NCBI GenBank assembly: GCA_947625905.1
Contig: CANQQJ010000005.1
Span: 1 to 64,000 of the forward strand
DNA from: an uncultured Clostridia bacterium
Lineage (GTDB): Bacteria > Bacillota > Clostridia > Monoglobales > Monoglobaceae
Length of the DNA stretch: 64,000 nt
Reading direction: 5' to 3'
The position numbers and the translations under genes are program-made. The number at the start of each line of letters is the position of its first letter. Within the stretch, counting starts at the first letter, position 1. Of the stretch, positions 10,117-17,347 are shown in pieces. The notes below the pieces were generated by a model. It searched no databases. It had not been told where the DNA came from and was given only the letters and a program-made list of their open reading frames with translations.

Positions 10117-11460
10117 TCAAATTCCGTCGAAGGAAATTTCATCCAATATGCCCAGGTCCCAGGCGAGCATTGACAATACATATTTTGCACGTATGTCTTT
10201 TGTTGCTTTAAACGTGAGTGGCACGATCTCGGGGTCGATACCTATTTCCTTCGGGGTTTTGGGAGCGCGCACGGTATCAAATATCCGTTCGATCCGAGAG
10301 TACTCGGGCAGCTCCTCATCCATGATCTTCAATATATCGAGCCAACGTTTTATTATGATTTCCAATCGGCTTTCGTGGTTTTTCGCGTCGTATTTATGCT
10401 CTTTTTTCTCGTTTTGAAACATTGACTCCGCGGCCGTACCCACAAATTCCGAGAGGACAGTTTTCCATTTTGCGTAGTCAAACTCGGCCGCGCTTTTGAG
10501 CGCCTTTTCACTGTCGGGCGTTATTTTTCTTATCTGTTCGTACAGCTTTAAAGATATAAGCGTCGCCACACCGCACTGAATACCGTGCAGATCAACGGAA
10601 GTACCGAACTCGCATCCGCGCATATCCCATATGTGCGAAAAATAATGTTCAACACCCGAAGCGGGTCTTGAAAGTCCGGCGTAATTCATGGCGATTCCGC
10701 TCGCGACCAGGCCCTCAAACACCGCGCGCAACGCTTCATCATCACGACGCATAAGAGCGTCGGCACAATCAACGCATATTTTAAGCGATGCTCTGACCAG
10801 CTCCGCGACCTTCTCGCAGTAATACTCACCTGTAACGATATGCGAGATCCTCCACTCGCAGATGCTTATATACTTCGCCAGCATATCGCCAAGTCCCGCC
10901 CAAAGCATACGATCCGGCGCGGTGGCAAGCACATCGGTGTCTCCTATTATAACGTCGGCACATCGGGACGGCAGCGAGACCTTAAGGCCCGAAAGCGTAA
11001 CCGACGATGTGGCGGATGCAAACCCGTCCATTGACGGCGCGGTCGCCGCGATAATATAGGGCTTTCCCGAAATGTTGCTCAATATTTTGCCTATGTCATT
11101 TATAACTCCCGAGCCGACTCCGACGATCAGATCACAGGAGGGATCAAAATTCATAATCACCGAGCCGACAGAGCTTTCGTCGGGTTCCGGGTTCGGATCG
11201 TTTATCACATATGATATGTATTGTATTTCGTTTTTGTCAAGCAGACCGCATACTTTAATGCCCGCGGCTCTGTAAGTGTTAATATCCGAAAGCACAAATA
11301 CTTTTTCGGCATTATAAACCTTAACAAATTCCGCCAGGCGGTCAAGCGCACCCTTTCCGACGATGATATTATCCACATCAAACACATGCGGTTTTCCGCA
11401 GGCGCACGGCTTTCCGTTTATATCTTTCAGAAGCTTTATAATTCCCTCGTCCGCTTTCAT
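10117..11460 (-). CDS. Glycerol-1-phosphate dehydrogenase-like (AraM/EgsA family, Fe-ADH superfamily)
   Basis: I set the start at the ATG at 11460 (MKADEGIIK), which has GGAGGAAGATA directly before it, giving 447 aa; an upstream in-frame start at 11505 has no ribosome site. Family marks are GVGSGVINDIGK (nucleotide binding), ATAPSMDGFAS and the metal-binding segment SRPASGVEHYFSH. AraM of Bacillus subtilis, in the arabinose operon, makes glycerol 1-phosphate from dihydroxyacetone phosphate with NADH; that is family knowledge. It is the first gene of the operon running to the window start and has a good promoter at 11569-11597. A paralogue lies at 32077-33342. It may instead act on a sugar derivative, because both copies sit among glycan genes. 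Confidence 0.87.
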   Translation of the reverse strand: MKADEGIIKLLKDINGKPCACGKPHVFDVDNIIVGKGALDRLAEFVKVYNAEKVFVLSDINTYRAAGIKVCGLLDKNEIQYISYVINDPNPEPDESSVGSVIMNFDPSCDLIVGVGSGVINDIGKILSNISGKPYIIAATAPSMDGFASATSSVTLSGLKVSLPSRCADVIIGDTDVLATAPDRMLWAGLGDMLAKYISICEWRISHIVTGEYYCEKVAELVRASLKICVDCADALMRRDDEALRAVFEGLVASGIAMNYAGLSRPASGVEHYFSHIWDMRGCEFGTSVDLHGIQCGVATLISLKLYEQIRKITPDSEKALKSAAEFDYAKWKTVLSEFVGTAAESMFQNEKKEHKYDAKNHESRLEIIIKRWLDILKIMDEELPEYSRIERIFDTVRAPKTPKEIGIDPEIVPLTFKATKDIRAKYVLSMLAWDLGILDEISFDGI

Positions 11461-11568
11461 TATCTTCCTCCGTTTGTATTGCGAGCGGTTTTGATCAAAT
11501 AACACCGATCAACATTTTCCTTATCTTATATGATTTCACTATTTTTTATATCCGATTTTATCGATTTT

Positions 11569-11597
11569 AGTTTAACATAAACAAAAAATAATGTAAA
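11569..11597 (-). promoter_or_regulatory. Sigma-A type promoter for the 11460-to-1 operon
   Basis: On the minus strand TTTACA (11597-11592) is followed after 17 bases by TAAACT (11574-11569). It lies about 110 bases upstream of the ATG at 11460. The 256-base gap 11461-11716 otherwise holds only the terminator at 11667-11708. Confidence 0.6.
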
Positions 11598-11666
11598 TAG
11601 CTGTAGCTTTTGTTGTATATATGTCCATGTTTTTGGAAGTAATTCTGAGCGTTTATGAGCAAAAAG

Positions 11667-11708
11667 AAAACGCCTTGTTTGACATTTTTGCCAAACAAGG
11701 CGTTTTTT
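11667..11708. terminator. Bidirectional rho-independent terminator after the deoR-type gene
   Basis: A perfect 15-bp stem (11667-11681 with 11692-11706, AAAACGCCTTGTTTG) surrounds a 10-base loop and has A and T runs on both sides. It begins 9 bases past the stop of the DeoR gene, which it should terminate. It separates that gene from the promoter at 11569-11597. Confidence 0.85.
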
Positions 11709-11716
11709 GGTTTTTA

Positions 11717-12457
11717 TCATTTATTTTGCATAAGCTCTCGAATCTCCCGAGGAAGAGGTTTCTCGCATATTATCTCATCAATTTCATCGACCGTGCACAG
11801 GTTGCTAAGATAGGTTTTTCCGATTTTTGCGCTGTTGCACAGAAACACCTTTTTATCCGCCCTATGCATCATCACTTTTCGCAGCTCGTTCTCCTCAACG
11901 GAGCTGCTGGTGATGCGCCCGTCAAGCGACAATCCTTTACACGAGAAAAACATAATATTGGCGTTGTAATTCATGATAGCCCTCTCGGCATCAGAGCCGA
12001 TATAGCTGAAGGATTTTATCACCATCCTGCCGCCGGTGCAGATATTGGGGATACCCAATTCGCCCAAGGCGCATGAAGATTTCGCGCTGTTTGTAATAAC
12101 CAAGATATCCTTATGGTTCGCAAGGTACGGGATAATGCAGTATGTGCTTGTCGTGGCGTCCAGGAAAATAACGTCCTCGTCACGGACCATGCTTGCCGCC
12201 CGCCTTGCCATATCTGTTTTTTCGGCGTTATAGTCTTTTTCGCGCAAGGCAAAAGACAGCCATTGTTCGGCGGTTTGCGCTCTGAGCTTTGCGCCGCCGT
12301 GAGTTCGGACGATCATTCCTTTGTCCTCAAGCTTCATCAGATCGCGGCGCAGTGTTTGCGCGCTGACAAAAAGGCGCTTTTCAAGCTCACTGATTGTCAC
12401 GCTTTTTTTCATGCGCAGGATATTCAGGATCTCTTCTTTTCTGTCGTCAAACGGCAA
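11717..12457 (-). CDS. DeoR-family transcriptional regulator
   Basis: I choose the TTG at 12457 as start, since GGAGG lies 7 bases before it and the N-terminus then begins directly at the conserved DeoR helix-turn-helix (LPFDDRKEEILNIL; TISELEKRLFVSAQTLRRDL). This gives 246 aa; an upstream ATG at 12511 would add 18 residues without a ribosome site. The C-terminal DeoRC domain carries the sugar-phosphate sensor motifs FLDATTSTYCIIPYL, VITNSAK and GGR. Such proteins repress sugar operons and respond to a phosphorylated intermediate. It has a perfect consensus promoter at 12580-12608 and its own terminator, so it is monocistronic. Its likely target is the adjacent operon starting at 11460, but no operator could be identified. 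Confidence 0.88.
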   Translation of the reverse strand: MPFDDRKEEILNILRMKKSVTISELEKRLFVSAQTLRRDLMKLEDKGMIVRTHGGAKLRAQTAEQWLSFALREKDYNAEKTDMARRAASMVRDEDVIFLDATTSTYCIIPYLANHKDILVITNSAKSSCALGELGIPNICTGGRMVIKSFSYIGSDAERAIMNYNANIMFFSCKGLSLDGRITSSSVEENELRKVMMHRADKKVFLCNSAKIGKTYLSNLCTVDEIDEIICEKPLPREIRELMQNK

Positions 12458-12579
12458 ACCGGTTCCTCCTTCCTTGCCGTAATCGCTGGAACCGCGCGCA
12501 TTTCGCAACACGATCCGCAGGCGAAAAACGCAGCATTACGATGTAGGTTTTGAGTATATTATGCTAAACGCACAACATT

Positions 12580-12608
12580 ATTATACTTTGTTTGCTTCTT
12601 TTTGTCAA
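12580..12608 (-). promoter_or_regulatory. Perfect consensus sigma-A promoter of the deoR-type gene
   Basis: On the minus strand TTGACA (12608-12603) and TATAAT (12585-12580) are separated by 17 bases. All twelve positions match the consensus. The leader to the TTG start is about 115 bases. Confidence 0.85.
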
Positions 12609-12665
12609 TACCTCACATTTGCGGATAATTTTGAGCAGATTTAAATGCGCAAAAAATGGCACATA

Positions 12666-12693
12666 TTGACAAAAAATACGTTATGTTTATAAT
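12666..12693 (+). promoter_or_regulatory. Consensus sigma-A promoter of the orphan gene at 12730
   Basis: TTGACA (12666-12671) and TATAAT (12688-12693) are 16 bases apart, followed by an AT-rich leader with RBS GGAG before the ATG at 12730. It lies back to back with the deoR promoter 57 bases away. Confidence 0.8.
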
Positions 12694-12729
12694 TAAATAA
12701 AAAACCTAATATATAGGAGTGGATCTTAA

Positions 12730-13461
12730 ATGAGCAAAAATTATACCGAGACAAAAACTGAATCGGAAAAATCTCGCGTCATTGATAGGAATGATGTTGT
12801 AAAATTCATGTTTAGAGAGATGTTCGGAACTAACAGCTATGACTATTTGGAAAAAGCGATGAAATCAGAAGCCGGTTCAAAAGAAATGCATAGATACGTG
12901 CGGATCGCCTGCTTGAGAAAAGCGCTGCCCGACGCAATGCTTCATGTTAAAAATAAATATTCGGATAATATCGACGACATCATAAACAACTGCGAACAAT
13001 TATTGGAAAATGTACTGAATGAGTATTCCAAGGAAGAAAAATTTGATTATCTGTGGGATCTGTATTCATCAAATGATACGAAAATAATAAATATTAAAAA
13101 TAAACTACGCGGAATCAAAAAGGAGTTTACTTTCGGCAGGTTCCAAAAGCTGTTTAATATGGCGGTGAAATATTATGTTTGTGTTTGTGAGTTTAAAGAA
13201 ATATTGGGCCTTGAAGGACTTAATGTGTACTCTCTCGAACATGCAAATTGTCCTGTTGATAGAAATATAGTGGATAAATTGAAAGATAAAAAGGACAGCG
13301 CTAATTTACCTTGCAAATACAAGGATCTTCTTAAAAAAGATATAAAGTGGACCAAAATTGATGAAAACGATTACGAGGATTATATTATGATACAGGAAAT
13401 TATACAATTATTGGCTCCGACACTGTCCAATTTGGCATTTGATTTTAAAGAGTGGAAATAA
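12730..13461 (+). CDS. Orphan protein of unknown function next to the nuclease-helicase
   Basis: The 243-aa protein is soluble, charged and lysine-rich, with no signal peptide or membrane segment. I do not recognise a named family. Its C-terminal half has a pattern I associate, from memory only, with hypothetical proteins of accessory regions: FTFGRFQKLFNMAVKYY, then HANCPVDRNIVDKL, then WTKIDENDYEDYIMIQEI. The gene is visibly more AT-rich than the glycan genes around it. It has its own consensus promoter and converges on the nuclease-helicase gene, the two stops lying 64 bases apart with a hairpin between. Composition and position suggest it arrived together with that gene, and it might be its partner or regulator (inference). 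Confidence 0.8.
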   Translation: MSKNYTETKTESEKSRVIDRNDVVKFMFREMFGTNSYDYLEKAMKSEAGSKEMHRYVRIACLRKALPDAMLHVKNKYSDNIDDIINNCEQLLENVLNEYSKEEKFDYLWDLYSSNDTKIINIKNKLRGIKKEFTFGRFQKLFNMAVKYYVCVCEFKEILGLEGLNVYSLEHANCPVDRNIVDKLKDKKDSANLPCKYKDLLKKDIKWTKIDENDYEDYIMIQEIIQLLAPTLSNLAFDFKEWK

Positions 13462-13478
13462 ATATTTAATTTTATCGC

Positions 13479-13511
13479 CCTGCGGCAGACAATAAACGCG
13501 TCCGCCGCAGG
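13479..13511. terminator. Hairpin between convergent genes
   Basis: CCTGCGGC (13479-13486) pairs with GCCGCAGG (13504-13511), and GAC (13488-13490) with GTC (13500-13502) inside it. It lies between the stops of the orphan gene and the nuclease-helicase gene. It lacks a long T run on either side, so termination strength is uncertain. Confidence 0.5.
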
Positions 13512-13525
13512 TATCCGTTCCGCGC

Positions 13526-16500
13526 TTAAGTTTGCCAGTTTCTTATCAGCTTTTCTGTTTCCGCGATATGCAGAAGCTCAGCAAGATCCTCTTTTTTCTT
13601 TTTCATCTCTTCGCTGTGATTATAGGGAAGAGCCAGCGCGGTCTTTGTTTCTTGATATTGTTTAAGCTTATTCTGATAATTCTCTTCATCCGCCTTTACG
13701 GTTTTTCCGAACCTGATCAAAAAATTTGAAATTCTTTTTATATTTCCTAATGGGGATGTTCCAAGTTCCAAGTCATAATTTACTTCGTTCCGCCTCAGTT
13801 TAACCAAAAGCTTATCCTCATTTTTAGCTGAAAGCACGCAGAATCCGAGAAAGTTTAGCAGTTTTCCGCCATAAGGCGCGCTGCTTATATATTCTTCGGT
13901 CAAAATATTTCTGAATTTCTCTATTTCGGCCTTATATCGCTGAACATCAATGCCTCGCAAATAGTCCCGATTTTTAACCGTCCGATTATATCTCTCCTTT
14001 GCGCGCGGGATTTCTTGTTCAAGATTTTCTTTTTCTTGTTCTAATCTTCTTCTGATTTCGGCCTGCTTATTGATCAAAATCTGAAGCGTTTTAATTTCCG
14101 ATTCAAGTTCCGCGATTTGTTTCATGATCGGATCAGAAAGCGCGATCGCTTTTACCTCCGCATAAGACAGGACATTGTTTTCCAGATCTTCAATACTCCG
14201 TTGATATGAATTTCCGGTTAAAAATTGAGATATGAACCGCTGCTTGTTTTCAAGAATTTGCCAGGAATAAGAGTCAAAGCTGCCTTTTGCGATATAGCGA
14301 AAAATCTCAACGCTGCTGTTTTCGTTCCCGCGGCGCAAGATGCGCCCCTCGCGCTGAGTCATATCGGCCGGCCGCCACGGCACATCAAGATGATGGACAG
14401 CTTTTAATTTTGACTGCACATTTGCGCCGATCCCAAGCTTAAATGTGGAGCCGATCAGAACCTTGATTTTGGCGTGATTCACATCCTCATACATTTTTAA
14501 TCGTGAGTTCTCGCTCTTAAAGCTGTGCACAAAAGCGATTTCGTGACTCGGGATCCCTATGTCAATAAGCAGTTCCTTCATCTTTGCATAAACGTTGAAT
14601 TTTTCAGACTTCGGAACGGAGTAATCGCAAAAAATCAGCTGTGATGTGTGCGGATGCAGTTCGTATATTTTTTTCACATTTTCCGCACAGGCGCTCAACT
14701 TTGAAAACTCATCATAGCTTTGCCGCTCTCCAACCAGCGTCAGGTCCAAAGCGGCTTTCCTTCCGTCGGTGCTCACCTTGGCCATGTTGTCGGTCTTACG
14801 ATTGACTGCGCCTGCTCGAATTTCCTCCGCACGTTTACAGATTTTTGACATATATCGATCCAGGTCTTCACTCTTTGGGATCTCAACATTTTTGTAATCC
14901 ACCCGATCCGGAAGACCGTTTTCCCGATCCATTGCATAAAAGACCGCGATCTGCGAAAACATTAGTGAAAGCTCGGGCAAATTAAAAAATTTCGCAAAAC
15001 GCGTCACGAACCGATAATTTACTGCGGTCACGTCAACCTCGAAAACCTGCTCGGGCTGCGCAAATGTTTTGACCCAGTTGTCAAATATATCAAGACGTTT
15101 AGAGTGCAGATCATCATACTGCAAATACATTTGCATGGTATATGCGTCAGTAATTGAATTGCAAAGCGGCGTTCCGGTGGCGAGGACGGCGCCGCGGCCG
15201 TTATTATTTTTTTGCACATAACTGATTTTTTTCAGCATTTCGAGGCACTTTCGAGAACCGTTTTTGTTAATTCCGCGTATATTTTTCATATTTGTCCTGA
15301 TGGGAATATTCTTATAATTGTGCGCTTCATCCAAAAAAACAGTGTTGATATCCAGGTCGTCAAAAGTTATTTCGGAATTAATTTTTTCGCAAACAGCTAT
15401 AAGCTCATCCGCCTGCTTTTCTATATAATTAATTTCACGCTTCGCTACCGATTTGATCCTCGCTGTTCCGAAACGCTTTGTCCCGAATGTGTCTATAATA
15501 CCATTGATATCGGCTGCTTTTTCACGCATATCGTCCATGATATATTTTTTTGACAGTGGTATCCTTTCCAGACAGCTGTACGCAATTATGATGCCGTCAT
15601 AATCGCCCATTTTCATCTGCGAAAGTACCTTCCGACGCATTTTCGGTTTAAAGGTTTTAGGTTCGATCGTAAGCAGCTTAGCGCTCGGATACAGATCCGA
15701 GAAAACTTTTTCCCACTGACCCACAATGTTATTCGGCACCACGAACAAGTTCTTCCGTGAAATCCCCATTTCCCTCATTTTCATAGCCGCAGCGATCATA
15801 ATATATGTTTTTCCCGCACCTACGTCAAAGGCGAGCAATGTATTATTTGAATTTATGATCCGCGAAACCGCGTCTTTTTGATAATCATACAGCTTGAATC
15901 TTGAGTTCATTTTCGGAAAATCAAGCTTACTGCCGCTGAACCGCTGTCCCTTGTAATGACCAAAAAGCCGATTATACGCTTCTTCGATCTGCCATTTCCT
16001 GTCCTCATCCTCCCAGACCCAGCTTTTAAATTCATCATTGATCAGTTTTTGTTTTTCCAGAGCGGCAAGCGTGTCAGACTCGCTGAGTTTTCTGCCGCTG
16101 TTATAGATCTTGATCTCACGCAGATTTAATGTCGCTTCGATAATCCACAGCGCGTTGAAGCGCGGTATACCGTATTTTACGTTAACATTTGAATTTGTAC
16201 AGTTCCGCTTGCCGTTTATAAACCACGCTCCGGTAACAGGTTCGTAGTCAACGAATGAATCAAAATTATTTTCTCGATCACCCCAAACAATATGATTTAC
16301 AAAATCGTTTACAATATCTTTATCAATCCAAGGCACTCCGAGCGATGCTTCGATTTTTTCCCACGTGATCTTGTGAGGAGTCCGCTCGATCTTCTTTTCA
16401 CAAATATTTTCTTTTTTATCACGTAGTTTTTTGGCTTCGCGGTACAAATCTATCCATTTGTCTAATGTGAACTTATCAAAATCTTTTTCGGACAGAGTAT

Positions 16501-17101
16501 CGATAATATCAAGAACGGGAATGTTTTTAAAAGCTTCTTGTTTACTGTAAATCGTGTAATCAACAGCGCCAAAGAAGGAATAATCACGATGCAGCAGCTC
16601 ATAAGCTATCTGTTTTCCCAACGTCTTTTTATCCGTTTGACTGCAGATTCTATCGGCAATATATCCCTTTTCTTTTTGCGCGTAAATCGGCAATTTGTTT
16701 TTAATTAACATATTTTTCAACTCTATCTTCCATAGCACAGACAGCTGGCTTCGCCTGGAAACAAGATCGTTTTTGCGTGCATTTCTCAAAATTTTCAAAC
16801 CGTCATCCGCGATATAAATAATGCCCCAGTGCTTCGGAACCTTCTCTTCCGCGCTTGCAAGATGTTTGTGGCTGACCACGATATAATTTTCATCAAAAAA
16901 TTTATCATAAAATCTTATTTGCCGCTTAAGCCTTTGATAATTGTCACCGTCGCTTTTGATCTCAAACCCTATCAGCCTATCCGTGACCGCCATTACATCG
17001 CAAACAGCTTCACCAATGCTTTTCTCCTGATAAATGCGAACTTCCTTATATCGCGTTTTTATAAAGGAAATTAATATTATTCTGATAGATTTATCCTTCA
17101 T
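13526..17101 (-). CDS. Fusion of sce7726-like PD-(D/E)XK nuclease domain with SNF2/DEAD-type helicase
   Basis: This 1191-aa protein joins two enzymes. Residues 1 to about 115 match the sce7726 nuclease-like family: D35, then E47-I-K49 in LIGFEIKSDGDNYQRLKRQ, then KVPKHWGI, which together give the PD-(D/E)XK pattern D-X11-E-X-K. From about residue 400 a superfamily 2 helicase follows: DVGAGKT with K431 (Walker A), LDEAHNYKN with D591 (motif II), ATGTPLCNSITDAYTM (motif III) and QREGRILRRGN from Q916 (motif VI). The helicase part resembles those found in phage and conjugative-element methylase-helicases of the DarB type, but no methylase motif is present. A coiled-coil-like Glu/Lys-rich region ends the protein (about 990-1180). 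RBS GAAGGAAAG precedes the ATG. Gene and orphan neighbour are AT-richer than their surroundings. A DNA-targeting defence role is likely but unproven. Confidence 0.85.
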   Translation of the reverse strand: MKDKSIRIILISFIKTRYKEVRIYQEKSIGEAVCDVMAVTDRLIGFEIKSDGDNYQRLKRQIRFYDKFFDENYIVVSHKHLASAEEKVPKHWGIIYIADDGLKILRNARKNDLVSRRSQLSVLWKIELKNMLIKNKLPIYAQKEKGYIADRICSQTDKKTLGKQIAYELLHRDYSFFGAVDYTIYSKQEAFKNIPVLDIIDTLSEKDFDKFTLDKWIDLYREAKKLRDKKENICEKKIERTPHKITWEKIEASLGVPWIDKDIVNDFVNHIVWGDRENNFDSFVDYEPVTGAWFINGKRNCTNSNVNVKYGIPRFNALWIIEATLNLREIKIYNSGRKLSESDTLAALEKQKLINDEFKSWVWEDEDRKWQIEEAYNRLFGHYKGQRFSGSKLDFPKMNSRFKLYDYQKDAVSRIINSNNTLLAFDVGAGKTYIMIAAAMKMREMGISRKNLFVVPNNIVGQWEKVFSDLYPSAKLLTIEPKTFKPKMRRKVLSQMKMGDYDGIIIAYSCLERIPLSKKYIMDDMREKAADINGIIDTFGTKRFGTARIKSVAKREINYIEKQADELIAVCEKINSEITFDDLDINTVFLDEAHNYKNIPIRTNMKNIRGINKNGSRKCLEMLKKISYVQKNNNGRGAVLATGTPLCNSITDAYTMQMYLQYDDLHSKRLDIFDNWVKTFAQPEQVFEVDVTAVNYRFVTRFAKFFNLPELSLMFSQIAVFYAMDRENGLPDRVDYKNVEIPKSEDLDRYMSKICKRAEEIRAGAVNRKTDNMAKVSTDGRKAALDLTLVGERQSYDEFSKLSACAENVKKIYELHPHTSQLIFCDYSVPKSEKFNVYAKMKELLIDIGIPSHEIAFVHSFKSENSRLKMYEDVNHAKIKVLIGSTFKLGIGANVQSKLKAVHHLDVPWRPADMTQREGRILRRGNENSSVEIFRYIAKGSFDSYSWQILENKQRFISQFLTGNSYQRSIEDLENNVLSYAEVKAIALSDPIMKQIAELESEIKTLQILINKQAEIRRRLEQEKENLEQEIPRAKERYNRTVKNRDYLRGIDVQRYKAEIEKFRNILTEEYISSAPYGGKLLNFLGFCVLSAKNEDKLLVKLRRNEVNYDLELGTSPLGNIKRISNFLIRFGKTVKADEENYQNKLKQYQETKTALALPYNHSEEMKKKKEDLAELLHIAETEKLIRNWQT

Positions 17102-17307
17102 GACGTGCTTTCCTTCTTTCCTTTGCTGTAATTCGCAGTATGCTTTGTATCACTCTTACGGCAAGACACTTATTATAATTTAATTTTAGTGCAGCGGACA
17201 TACAAAAAATCGCACAGCTTATCAAATTATTGAAAGCATGTGCGTCTATTTGCTTTTGAAGCGCCGCTAACACGGCTGCCGCTATTTTATTATCAAATAT
17301 AAGTTAA
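17102..17307. other. Intergenic stretch upstream of the nuclease-helicase gene
   Basis: It contains the leader of the nuclease-helicase gene. A TATAAT lies on the minus strand at 17177-17172, but no convincing -35 hexamer is placed 16-18 bases upstream, so I do not call a promoter with confidence. A 60-codon open frame here shows no family features. Confidence 0.4.
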
Positions 17308-17332
17308 GCGGCGCTGCGTATTGCAGCGCCGC
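17308..17332 (-). terminator. Terminator hairpin after the GH2 gene
   Basis: A perfect 10-bp GC-rich stem (GCGGCGCTGC, 17308-17317 with 17323-17332) encloses a 5-base loop. On the minus strand it is followed by TTAACTTATATTT and lies 15 bases beyond the GH2 stop codon. Confidence 0.75.
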
Positions 17333-17347
17333 CTGTGATTTGCTAAA

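Noticed and set aside
11526-11720. 64-codon minus-strand frame in the gap before the AraM-like operon
   Set aside because: It spans the terminator hairpin and the promoter and has no initiation signal.
13526-17101. DNA methylase activity in the helicase protein, as in DarB-like proteins
   Set aside because: No NPPY/DPPY or SAM-binding FxGxG motif was found; only nuclease-like and helicase motifs are present.
17091-17273. 60-codon minus-strand frame upstream of the nuclease-helicase
   Set aside because: No ribosome site at its start and no recognised features; it overlaps the leader and first codons of the real gene.
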